64,000 bases of DNA, from contig NZ_CP074371.1 in NCBI RefSeq assembly GCF_018362975.1, positions 1,798,001 to 1,862,000 of the forward strand, in the 5' to 3' direction. Under the pieces are notes generated by a model that made no database searches, was not told the origin of the DNA, and was given only the letters and a program-made list of their open reading frames with translations. Within the stretch, counting starts at the first letter, position 1. Each line of letters opens with the position of its first letter. Below are positions 1 through 8,124 of this stretch, piece by piece. This stretch comes from Nocardia tengchongensis. GTDB lineage: Bacteria > Actinomycetota > Actinomycetes > Mycobacteriales > Mycobacteriaceae. The position numbers were made by a program, and so were the translations under genes.

Positions 1-1
1 C

Positions 2-682
2 GGCCAGTACGACCCCTTCACCGGGCCCGACGGGACACTGCTGCTGGTCGCGCCCAACATCATGGCGGTGGAACGCGCACTCGGCGTGCAGCCCAGCGAC
101 TTCCGGCTCTGGGTGTGCCTGCACGAGGTCACCCACCGGGTCCAATTCTCTTCCGCCCCATGGATCGCCGGCTACATGCGCAGCAATGTCGACACCCTCG
201 GCGCGGCGGGCGACGAACCCCTGGCCGACATCCTGGCCCGGCTCGCCGAAGCGGTGAAGGAACGCCGCCGCGGCGTCGAGGACCCCGCGGGCGGTGTGAT
301 CGGGCTGCTGCGCGCCACCCAGTCCGAACCGCAGCGCGCGGCCCTGGACCGACTACTCATGCTCGGCACCCTCCTGGAGGGTCACGCCGACCACGTCATG
401 GACGCCGTCGGCCCCGCGGTCGTCCCCTCGGTCGCCCGCATCCGCGCCGCCTTCGATCAACGGCGCAAGCGGCCCGCCAACCCCATCCAGCGCCTGCTGC
501 GCGCGCTGCTCGGCATGGACGCCAAGGTGGCCCAGTACGTGCGCGGCAAGGCGTTCGTCGACGAAGTAGTCGACACCGTCGGCATGGCCCGCTTCAACAC
601 CATCTGGACCGAGCCGGAAACCCTGCCCCGCACCGACGAGATCGGCGACCCGCAGCGCTGGGTCACCCGCGTCCTCGGCTGA
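2..682 (+). CDS. Zinc-dependent metalloprotease (DUF2342-like), 5' end missing
   Basis: The reading frame is open from the first bases of the window, so the gene begins upstream and only about the last 226 residues are seen. An HEVTH zinc-binding motif lies about 40 residues into the visible part, followed by a helical C-terminal region with a conserved-looking LLEGHADHVMD segment. This is the pattern of the actinobacterial zinc-dependent metalloprotease family often annotated as F420-biosynthesis-associated. In M. tuberculosis the same family sits directly upstream of tilS and hpt, and that order is kept here. The substrate is unknown. The family call is firm; the biochemical role is not. 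Confidence 0.88.
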   Translation, partial: GQYDPFTGPDGTLLLVAPNIMAVERALGVQPSDFRLWVCLHEVTHRVQFSSAPWIAGYMRSNVDTLGAAGDEPLADILARLAEAVKERRRGVEDPAGGVIGLLRATQSEPQRAALDRLLMLGTLLEGHADHVMDAVGPAVVPSVARIRAAFDQRRKRPANPIQRLLRALLGMDAKVAQYVRGKAFVDEVVDTVGMARFNTIWTEPETLPRTDEIGDPQRWVTRVLG

Positions 683-790
683 GCCGCCGCGCCGCGCGGG
701 AGCGCTTACGCCGCGCCGGAATTCGGGACGTACCCGGCAGGAATGCTCGCCGCACGACGCCGCGCCGCGCCCGCGTGCGACGATCGGGGC

Positions 791-1871
791 GTGAACGATC
801 GGCCCCGACTACCCGAGACGCGCGCCGCGCTGGAGCTGCGCCGGGCCGTCCGGGAATGGCTGGGCCGCTACGCCCCCGACGGCGTGGTCTGCGTGGCCCT
901 CTCCGGTGGCGCGGACTCGCTGGCGCTGACCGCCGCGGCCTGCGCCGAAGCCGATGTGGTGGACGCGCTGATCGTCGATCACGGACTACAGGAGGGATCC
1001 GGCGAGGTCGCGGACCGCGCCGCCGCCGCGGCACTGCGACTGGGCTGCCGGTCCGCCCAGGTATTGCGCGTCCGCGTCGAGCGCAACGGGTCGGCCCCGG
1101 CGGCGGATCGGATGAACGGGCAGCCGACCGCTGAACCGGACGCGGACGGGCCGGATGCCGAGCCCCAGACCCCGCTCGGAGGCAGGTTCCCGGGTGGACC
1201 GGAGGCGGCGGCCCGGCGGGCGCGCTACGACGCGCTGCGGGCCGCGCGGCAGGGATTGCCCGTGCTGCTCGGGCACACCCTCGACGATCAGGCCGAGACC
1301 GTGCTGCTCGGGCTCGGGCGGGGGTCGGGGGCGCGGTCGATTCGGGGGATGGCGGAGTTCTCGGAGCCGTGGGGGCGGCCGCTGCTCGGGGTGCGGCGGC
1401 AGCTGACCCGGGAGCTGTGCGCGGAGCTCGGGCTCGAGGCTTGGGAGGATCCGCACAACAGCGCGCCGGAGTTCACCCGGGTGCGGCTGCGCGGGGAGGC
1501 GCTGCCGCTGCTGGAGGAGGTGCTCGGGGGCGGGGTGGCCGAGGCGCTGGCCCGGACCGCGGCGCAGCTGCGGGAGGACTCGGCGGTGCTGGACGCACTC
1601 GCCGGGGAGTTGCTGGCGGCCGCGCGGGCGGGGGACGGGCTCGGAATCGAGACGCTCGCCACTGCGCAGCCCGCGATCCGCCGCCGCGTCATTCGCGCGT
1701 GGCTGCTCGAGCGTGGCGCGAAATCATTGACGGACAGCAATTTACGCGCGGTGGAGGCGCTGGTCACGCGGTGGCTGTGGGCAGGGCGGCGTCGCGGTGG
1801 GAGGTTCGCCCAGTGGGACGAGGTTGGTTGCCGCGCGTGAACATGGCAGGCTCATACTCGGGTCGGAGTGA
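791..1871 (+). CDS. tilS: tRNA(Ile)-lysidine synthetase, frameshifted near the 3' end
   Basis: TilS converts the C34 anticodon base of tRNA-Ile(CAU) to lysidine using ATP and lysine. The PP-loop motif SGGADS lies near residue 38 and is followed by IVDHGLQ and the [20 protein letters not shown] block. GTG at 791 is preferred to ATG 743 because it matches the usual N-terminus. The frame as read stops at 1840, but around 1775-1781 the family C-terminus (GQGGVAVG ... [14 protein letters not shown]) continues in another frame to a TGA at 1869-1871. Removing one base there restores a protein of about 359 residues. Between 1040 and 1190 there is an extra hydrophilic insertion compared with the mycobacterial protein. 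Confidence 0.9.
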
Positions 1872-1926
1872 ACCCGCTTTTTTTGAAAGATTCACAGTCG
1901 GGTCGACTGAAGGGAAACCAGCGGAC

Positions 1927-2484
1927 GTGTACGGGGACGACATCGCGTCGGTGCTGATCAGCGAAGACCAGATCGCCGCCAAGGTCGAGGAACTGGCCGA
2001 ACTGGTCGCCAAGCGCTATCCCGCCGACGCTCCCGAGGGCGACCTGCTGCTGGTGGGCGTACTCAAGGGCGCGATCTTCTTCATGACCGATCTGGCCAAG
2101 AAGCTCACCGTGCCGACGCAGATGGAGTTCATGGCCGTCTCGTCGTACGGCTCCTCCACCTCGTCCTCGGGTGTCGTGCGCATCATGAAGGACCTGGACA
2201 AGGACATCGCCGGGCGCAACGTGCTGATCGTCGAGGACATCATCGACTCCGGTCTGACGCTGTCGTGGCTGCTGCGCAACCTGTCCAGCCGCAACCCGGC
2301 CTCGCTCGAGGTGGTGACGCTGCTGCGCAAGCCCGACGCGCTGCGCACCCAGGTGGACGTGATGGCCGTCGGCTTCGACATCCCGAACGAGTTCGTGGTC
2401 GGCTACGGCCTCGACTACGCCGAGCGGTACCGCGATCTGCCTTACATCGGCACCTTGGATCCGAAGGTCTACGGCGGGGAGTAA
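1927..2484 (+). CDS. hpt: Hypoxanthine phosphoribosyltransferase
   Basis: This purine-salvage enzyme transfers phosphoribose from PRPP to hypoxanthine or guanine. The PRPP-binding motif [14 protein letters not shown] is intact, as are the [15 protein letters not shown] loop and the C-terminal [18 protein letters not shown] segment. I chose GTG 1927 (185 residues) because GAAGGGA stands at a suitable distance upstream and the protein then starts like other family members. An in-frame ATG at 1843 would add 28 residues lying inside the repaired tilS end. The gene follows tilS directly, as in mycobacteria, and a strong hairpin ends the unit. Confidence 0.95.
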   Translation: MYGDDIASVLISEDQIAAKVEELAELVAKRYPADAPEGDLLLVGVLKGAIFFMTDLAKKLTVPTQMEFMAVSSYGSSTSSSGVVRIMKDLDKDIAGRNVLIVEDIIDSGLTLSWLLRNLSSRNPASLEVVTLLRKPDALRTQVDVMAVGFDIPNEFVVGYGLDYAERYRDLPYIGTLDPKVYGGE

Positions 2485-2508
2485 CCGCCGTCGCACCGGT
2501 TCTGAACG

Positions 2509-2539
2509 AAGGCCGCCTTCCACTATGGGAGGCGGCCTT
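2509..2539 (+). terminator. Rho-independent-type hairpin after hpt
   Basis: AAGGCCGCC (2509-2517) and GGCGGCCTT (2531-2539) form a perfect 9-bp stem with a 13-base loop, 25 bases after the hpt stop. There is no long T run, which is common in high-GC actinobacteria. Confidence 0.75.
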
Positions 2540-2863
2540 CGGCCTTGATGTGACCAAACTCACTCGAGCGACTGGTTTCGGGTGCGGGCCGGGGCGGAGT
2601 GTTGTTGCTGAAGGTCAGCGCTCGGATCGCTTTCGGGTCGCGGATCGAACACGATCGTGGATCAATGCTGGTCAAGTGTCCGTTTGTGGGCTCGCGGCCG
2701 AGTGCTGGTAAATGGCCAGGAATTCGCGGGTCCGGTTAACGGAATGTTTCATTGGAGCCCTATGCTGTCTGTAACAAACCTGACGGCTGTTTTCTGATCC
2801 TGTTGCAAACTTTTGGGTCAGATTCAGCTGGAAAATCAAGACCGATTCTGATAGCAAGGGGCT
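2540..2863. other. Intergenic region upstream of the LysR gene
   Basis: About 320 bases between the hpt hairpin and the LysR gene, clearly more A+T-rich than the flanks (runs such as GCAAACTTTTGGG and GGAAAATCAAG). I see no convincing gene in it. It probably holds the LysR promoter and possibly an autoregulatory site, but I could not define a clear T-N11-A box. The lower GC is typical of a regulatory spacer. Confidence 0.5.
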
Positions 2864-3751
2864 ATGGACCCGCATTTGCGCGACCTGCGGTATTTCGTCG
2901 CCGTCGCTGAGGAACTGCATTTCACCAACGCGGCGCAACGGCTGCACATCGCTCAACCCACCCTGTCACGACAGATCCGGCAGCTGGAACGCCAGCTGGA
3001 CGTCGTGCTGTTCGACCGCAACCAGCGCAGCGTGGCCCTGACCGTCGCCGGCAAGGAACTGCTCGAAGGCGCCCGGAAGATCCTGGAGCTCTGGGAAGTC
3101 ACCAATGTCGCCCTGCAGGAGGCCGGTGAGGTGCTGCGCGTCGGCATCCAGTCCTCCATCGGGCGCGGCCTGATCACGGATCTGGAGAGCGCCAGCGGCC
3201 ACCGGCTCGCCCTGCACTCCGCGTCCTGGACCGACCCGTCCAGTGGCCTGGCCGGCCGCCAGGCGGACCTGGCGCTGATGTGGCTGCCCGTACCCGACAC
3301 CAGCCGCTACCGGTGGCAGGTGCTGCGTACGGAGCCGCGCTGGGTACTGCTGCCGGAGAACCACGCGCTGGCCGGACAGGAGAGCATCGACTTCGCCGAC
3401 CTGCTGGACGAGCCCTTCGTCGCCATGCCCGCCGAAGCCGGTGCGGCCCGCGACTTCTGGCTCGGCTCCGACGCCCGCGCCGGCCGCCAGGCCCGGATCG
3501 GGGCGGAAGCCGCCACCGCCGAGGAACGCCTCGAGGCGGTCAGCCTCGGCCTGGGCGTCTGCCTGCTGGCCGAGAACAATGTCCCCATGTACCGCTGGCC
3601 GGGCCTGACCGCCCGCCCGGTGACCGGCCTCGCCCCGTGCGAACTCGCGGTCGCCTGGCGTGCTGACGACGACCGCCCGACCATCCTTGAGTTCGCGGCC
3701 CGCGTCCTCGACGGCGGCTTCGCCGAGCAGGAGCCCCTCGCGGCCGTCTAG
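2864..3751 (+). CDS. LysR-family transcriptional regulator
   Basis: The 295-residue protein opens with a classic LysR winged helix-turn-helix (DLRYFVAVAEELHFTNAA, then HIAQPTLSRQIRQLE) in residues 5-62. A periplasmic-binding-like effector domain follows from about residue 90 (LRVGIQSSIGRG) to the end. It stands alone: hpt ends upstream and the amidase converges from downstream, so no divergently transcribed partner gene is adjacent and the target cannot be inferred from position. The effector is unknown. ATG 2864 gives the standard family N-terminus. Confidence 0.9.
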   Translation: MDPHLRDLRYFVAVAEELHFTNAAQRLHIAQPTLSRQIRQLERQLDVVLFDRNQRSVALTVAGKELLEGARKILELWEVTNVALQEAGEVLRVGIQSSIGRGLITDLESASGHRLALHSASWTDPSSGLAGRQADLALMWLPVPDTSRYRWQVLRTEPRWVLLPENHALAGQESIDFADLLDEPFVAMPAEAGAARDFWLGSDARAGRQARIGAEAATAEERLEAVSLGLGVCLLAENNVPMYRWPGLTARPVTGLAPCELAVAWRADDDRPTILEFAARVLDGGFAEQEPLAAV

Positions 3752-3861
3752 GCCGGCACGATTCGTCCGAACGGGCGGCGGCAGTGGGTCGGAGGTTGCC
3801 GCGGCCCGTGCGGGACAGTGTGCGATCGGGCACAACGAGGTGCGGGATCGACACGAAAGAA

Positions 3862-3892
3862 CAGCGCCGCGTCACTCTGTGACGCGGCGCTG
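3862..3892. terminator. Bidirectional hairpin between LysR and amidase genes
   Basis: CAGCGCCGCGTCAC (3862-3875) and GTGACGCGGCGCTG (3879-3892) form a perfect 14-bp stem with a TCT loop. It lies between two convergent genes, so it can serve both. Confidence 0.75.
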
Positions 3893-3915
3893 CTCTGTGT
3901 CGGGGGACGGTCGAG

Positions 3916-5388
3916 TCAGGAGACGACGCGCTGCCAGGGGTGCGCGGCCTCGATCTGCGCGGCCAGCCGCAGGATGGTGGACTCGCTTCCGGGCGGTCCC
4001 GCGATCTGCGCCGCGACCGGCGTGCCGGAACGCGGGTGCAGGCCCATCGGAATGGAGATGGCCGGCCAGCCGACCAGATTCCACAGCGGCGTGAACGGCG
4101 AGAACTTCACGTTGGCAAGCACATTCGCCGGCCACGGGCGCGAATGCCAGCGGCGGGCGCGCGGCGCCGCGGTCGCCAGGGTGGGTGTGATGACCACGTC
4201 GTAGCGCTCGAAGTAGTCCAGCAGCCGGGCCTCGACCCGGTCGACCTGCGACGCGCGCAGCAGACCGGACTTCAGCACGGCGTTGCCGAGCGCGACGTGC
4301 GTCCGGGTGCGCCGCTGCAGCCGTTCCGGGTGCGCGACGATCGCGGCCTCGCGGGCGGCATTGGCCAGCCAGCGCAGCAGCAGCGCGAAAGTCACGCCCT
4401 GGTAAGGGAGTTCGGCCACGCCGATGATGTGCCCGGCCAGCGACGCGGCCGCCGCGGCCTTGTCGGCGGCGGCGGTCCAGGCCAGGTCGACGTGGGTGAG
4501 CGGCACCGGCGCCCCGGTCGCCAGACCGATGCGCAGCGTCTGCGGCGTGTCCAGGTCGGCCAGATCGGGACGGTCCGCGAGCACCGACAGCATGAGCGCG
4601 GTGTCGGCGACAGTCGTTGCGAGAACGCCGTTTTCGGTCATTCCACCCCAGGCATCGAGGCCCACCTCGGCGGGCACCAGACCGCGGCCGGGCTTGAGAC
4701 CGACCACGCCGCAGCAGGCGGCCGGAATGCGCACCGAGCCGAGCCCGTCGTTGCCGTGCGCGATCGGCACCATGCCGGAGCCGACGGCCGCGCCGGAACC
4801 GCCCGACGAACCGCCCGCCGAGTAGCGGGTGTTCCACGGGCTGCGGGTGATGCTGCCCGGCTCGTCGGTGACACCCCACAGCCCGAACTCCGGCATGTGG
4901 GTGAGGCCGACGACCACCGCGCCCGCGGCTCGCAGCCGCCGCACCACGGGGTGATCGTCGCCGGCGGCCGCGTCGGACCCGGCCAGCGAGCCGCCGCGGG
5001 TCACCTCGCCGGCCACGTCGATGTTGTTCTTGACCGCGATCGGCACCCCCGCCAGCGGCAGCATGTCCAGATCGGCGCGTTCGGCGACGGCGCGGGCCTC
5101 GGCGCGGGCGGCTTCCTCGCGAACCAGGCTGAAGGCGTTCAGCTTCCGGTCCCGCCCGCGGATCCGGGTCAGGGCGGCTTCGACGGCGTCCTCGGGGGAT
5201 AGCCAGCCGTTCTGCACGGCGGTGGCGACGCCGATGGCCGTGGTCAGGTCCACGGCGGGACGCTCGGGTGCATTGTCGGAATCGGCCACGTTTTCTCCCC
5301 TGTCCCGCCCGGTGACTGCCACCGCCACGTCCTCGGTGGTGCCGGCATCGGCGATCCCCGCCGCCAAGGCCGTGCCCTCGTCGTACAT
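3916..5388 (-). CDS. Amidase (amidase-signature family)
   Basis: This 490-residue hydrolase of the amidase-signature family cleaves a C-N amide bond with a Ser-cisSer-Lys triad. The Lys is in PIAVKNNIDVAG (K120), the Gly/Ser-rich signature YSAGGSSGGSGAAVG is at 189-203, and the nucleophile is in GLGSVRIPA (about S218). ATG 5388 is preceded by GGGGAAGA. The first 45 residues before DLTTAIGVATAVQ are not typical of the family, so the real start could be further in. It converges with the LysR gene and is divergent from the kinase gene. The substrate is not predictable; family members act on aryl, aliphatic or peptide amides. Confidence 0.88.
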   Translation of the reverse strand: MYDEGTALAAGIADAGTTEDVAVAVTGRDRGENVADSDNAPERPAVDLTTAIGVATAVQNGWLSPEDAVEAALTRIRGRDRKLNAFSLVREEAARAEARAVAERADLDMLPLAGVPIAVKNNIDVAGEVTRGGSLAGSDAAAGDDHPVVRRLRAAGAVVVGLTHMPEFGLWGVTDEPGSITRSPWNTRYSAGGSSGGSGAAVGSGMVPIAHGNDGLGSVRIPAACCGVVGLKPGRGLVPAEVGLDAWGGMTENGVLATTVADTALMLSVLADRPDLADLDTPQTLRIGLATGAPVPLTHVDLAWTAAADKAAAAASLAGHIIGVAELPYQGVTFALLLRWLANAAREAAIVAHPERLQRRTRTHVALGNAVLKSGLLRASQVDRVEARLLDYFERYDVVITPTLATAAPRARRWHSRPWPANVLANVKFSPFTPLWNLVGWPAISIPMGLHPRSGTPVAAQIAGPPGSESTILRLAAQIEAAHPWQRVVS

Positions 5389-5580
5389 GCTGGTCTTCCC
5401 CCGTCGCGTCGTATCGAAATCGGGTGATCCGCTCGTGAGCCGCAAGTTATCATTCCGGCTATTGGTCGGGGATGATGGTGTCGGGTGTGGCGGTTTCTTT
5501 GTCCGAATCTCAGAATCCACGACATCCTGGGATCGACCGTGCGGATCGACGAATCCGTGCCGAGCCAGATGGGTGCGGAC

Positions 5581-8124
5581 ATGGCTTCTGGTTCCGACCA
5601 CCGTTCCGGCGCGTTCTCTGCCGGAACCGAATCGACTGCGGTCGCCGCGTTCGCGGCCGCGTGGGATACCGCTGCGGCTCCACCCCTGATCGCCGACTAT
5701 CTGCCCGATGCCGGCACCCTGCGCCGCGGCGCGCTGATCGAGCTCATTCGCGTCGACATGCGGCATCGATGGCTGCGCCGTTCGGACGCGGACGCGTCCC
5801 CGCCGAAACGGCTGGCCGACTACAGCGCCGAATTCCCCGAGCTCACCGTGCGCGACCTGCCCGCCGGGCTGGTCTACGAGGAGTTCGTCATCCGCCGCCA
5901 CAGCGGGGAGCGGGTGGACCCGCGCGACTGCCTGCGCGAGTACCCGGATCAGGCGGGCGCCCTGCGGCAGTTGCTCATCGACGACGAGGACCAGAGCACC
6001 CGCCGGGCCGGACCGGGCGAATCCACCCGCGGTGACTTCGAGCTCGACGAGTCCACCCGCGGCGTCTGGCTCGACGACTCCGAATCGACCCGGATCGACG
6101 CCACCACCCGTACCCCGCCGCCGCTCGAGGGCGACACCACCCGGGTGCCCGACAGCGGCGAGCTGACCCAGTACGAGGACCCCTCGCAGCTGATCTCCGA
6201 CCCGGCCGACCCCACCCGGGTCACCGGCGGCGGCATCACCACGCCCGATACCGGAGCGCTGCTCGACCGCATCGAGATCGGCCAGCGCATCGACGATTTC
6301 GATCTGTTGACCAATCTCGGCTCCGGCGCGTTCGCCCGCGTCTTCCTGGCCCGGCAGCGCTCGCTGCAACGCCTGGTCGCGGTGAAGATCTCCGCCGACC
6401 ACGGCACCGAGCCGCAGACCCTGGCCCAGCTCGACCACGACTACATCGTGCGCGTCTTCGACCAGCGGCTGCTGTCGGACCTGCGCACCGAATCCGGACG
6501 CCGGCTGCGGCTGCTGTACATGCAGTTCCTGCCCGGCGGCACCCTGCTCGGCGTGCTGCGCTGGGTGCGGGCCACCCCGCCCGCGCAGCGCAGCGGGAAA
6601 CTGCTGCTCGACGCGGTCGACGCCGCCATGGAGGAGAAGGGCGAGATCCGGCCCACCGACTCCAGCGTGCGCGCCGAACTGGCCGGGCTGAGCTGGCCGG
6701 AAACCGTGGCCTGGCTGGGCCGCCGGCTGGCCGAGGCGCTGGACTACGCGGACTCGCACGGGGTGCTGCACCGCGACGTGAAACCCGCCAATGTGCTGCT
6801 CACCGCCGAGGCGGTACCCAAGCTGGCTGATTTCAATATCAGTTTCAGCCGCAATCTGGACAGTTCCAGCCCGGTCTCCTACTTCGGTGGTTCGCTGTCC
6901 TACATGTCCCCGGAACAGCTGGAAGCCTGCCATCCGGCGGCCGCCACCAGTGCCGCCGACCTGGACACCCGCGCCGACATCTTCTCCCTCGGCGTGGTGC
7001 TGTGGGAGCTGCTGACCGGCGCGAAACCCTTCGACGACACCACCGCCGGACCCGGCGACCACGGCGACCGCACCACCCTCGAGGGCATGCTGGCCCGCCG
7101 CCGCAGCGGCGTCGACACCGCCGCCCTGGAACGGGTGCCGCCCGACTGCCCGGCCGCGCTGCGCCGGGTGCTGCTCACCTGCCTCGAACCCGACCGCGAC
7201 CAACGCTGGAGCAGCGGCGCGATCCTGGCCACCCAGCTCGATATGTGCCTGGACGAACGCGCCCGCGACCTGGTCGACCCGCCGCCGCACAGCTGGCGGA
7301 TGCGCCTGCGGCCGTGGCTGATTCCACTGGTCACCCTGGCCGTGGTGGTGCCGAACACGCTCTCCTCGCTGTACAACATCGCGCACAACCGGGCCTTCAT
7401 CATCAGCCACCTGCCCGACGAGGCCATGCGCACCTTCTTCCTCACCACCTCGGGTGTGAACATCGTGTTCTTCCCGCTCGGTACCGCCCTCATCGCCTAT
7501 CTGTGCCGGTATGTGCTCTTCGTGCCACGCGGACTGCGCAAAGGCCGCGAGTACAGCGCGGCGACGCTACGCAGAGCGCGCAAGGACGTGCTGCTGGCCG
7601 GGGAACGCATCTCGCTGGTGGTGTTCTCGCTGTGGGTGGTCGCGAGCTTCACCTTCCCGCTGGTGCTGCGCATGACCGCCACCGACCTACCGGCGCGCGG
7701 CGTCGTGCACTTCCTGGTGTCGCTGGTGGTGTGCGGGGCGATGGCGGTGGCGTATCCGTTCTTCCTGGTCGCCTTCTATCTGGTGCGGTGCATCTATCCG
7801 ATGTTCCTGCGGCACGGCGACATCAGCTCCGAGGACGCGGTCTGGCTGCACCGGCTCGGCCGCCGCTGCACCACCTATCTGGCGGTGGCGGCGTCGGTGC
7901 CGCTGCTGGCGGTGGCGGGCGTGACCTTCCTGCCGCCGGACGACATTCCGCACGTGATCGTCGCGGTGCGGGTGCTCAGCGTCGGCGGCATCGCGGCCTT
8001 CGTGCTGATCTACGGCATCTTCCGGGCGCTCGAAGCCGACCTGGCGGCCCTGGAACGGGTGGTGGCGCCGGCCCGGTCGGCGCAGGAGAACGGTCCCGGC
8101 CCGGACGCGGGTGCGGAACCGTGA
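5581..8124 (+). CDS. Membrane serine/threonine protein kinase with N-terminal YLxxFPE-type domain
   Basis: The protein is about 847 residues from ATG 5581 (ATG 5569 and further upstream starts are possible). Residues 20-125 form a helical domain with LADYSAEFPEL, EEFVIRR and REYPDQAG, resembling regions before kinase domains in planctomycete and other large bacterial kinases. Residues 138-230 are a Ser/Thr-Arg-rich linker with repeated ESTRG/ESTRI/DTTRV. The kinase domain begins near 237: glycine loop LGSGAFARVFL, Lys269 in AVKIS, HRDVKPAN (Asp399, Asn404), then DFN at 417 in place of DFG, and SPEQL. About six membrane segments follow from residue 579 to 816. It looks active. The stop overlaps the GTG start of a pseudokinase paralogue by four bases. 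Confidence 0.87.
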   Translation: MASGSDHRSGAFSAGTESTAVAAFAAAWDTAAAPPLIADYLPDAGTLRRGALIELIRVDMRHRWLRRSDADASPPKRLADYSAEFPELTVRDLPAGLVYEEFVIRRHSGERVDPRDCLREYPDQAGALRQLLIDDEDQSTRRAGPGESTRGDFELDESTRGVWLDDSESTRIDATTRTPPPLEGDTTRVPDSGELTQYEDPSQLISDPADPTRVTGGGITTPDTGALLDRIEIGQRIDDFDLLTNLGSGAFARVFLARQRSLQRLVAVKISADHGTEPQTLAQLDHDYIVRVFDQRLLSDLRTESGRRLRLLYMQFLPGGTLLGVLRWVRATPPAQRSGKLLLDAVDAAMEEKGEIRPTDSSVRAELAGLSWPETVAWLGRRLAEALDYADSHGVLHRDVKPANVLLTAEAVPKLADFNISFSRNLDSSSPVSYFGGSLSYMSPEQLEACHPAAATSAADLDTRADIFSLGVVLWELLTGAKPFDDTTAGPGDHGDRTTLEGMLARRRSGVDTAALERVPPDCPAALRRVLLTCLEPDRDQRWSSGAILATQLDMCLDERARDLVDPPPHSWRMRLRPWLIPLVTLAVVVPNTLSSLYNIAHNRAFIISHLPDEAMRTFFLTTSGVNIVFFPLGTALIAYLCRYVLFVPRGLRKGREYSAATLRRARKDVLLAGERISLVVFSLWVVASFTFPLVLRMTATDLPARGVVHFLVSLVVCGAMAVAYPFFLVAFYLVRCIYPMFLRHGDISSEDAVWLHRLGRRCTTYLAVAASVPLLAVAGVTFLPPDDIPHVIVAVRVLSVGGIAAFVLIYGIFRALEADLAALERVVAPARSAQENGPGPDAGAEP

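Noticed and set aside
2672..2956. A possible small gene on the minus strand upstream of the LysR gene
   Set aside because: No ribosome binding site, no homology recognised, and it overlaps the LysR start region; the lower GC here fits a promoter spacer.
3916..7410. A minus-strand open frame of over 1,000 codons running from the amidase gene across the kinase gene
   Set aside because: Its upstream half is the antisense of the membrane kinase and has low-complexity, shadow-like composition. Only the part from 5388 downward (the amidase) is real.
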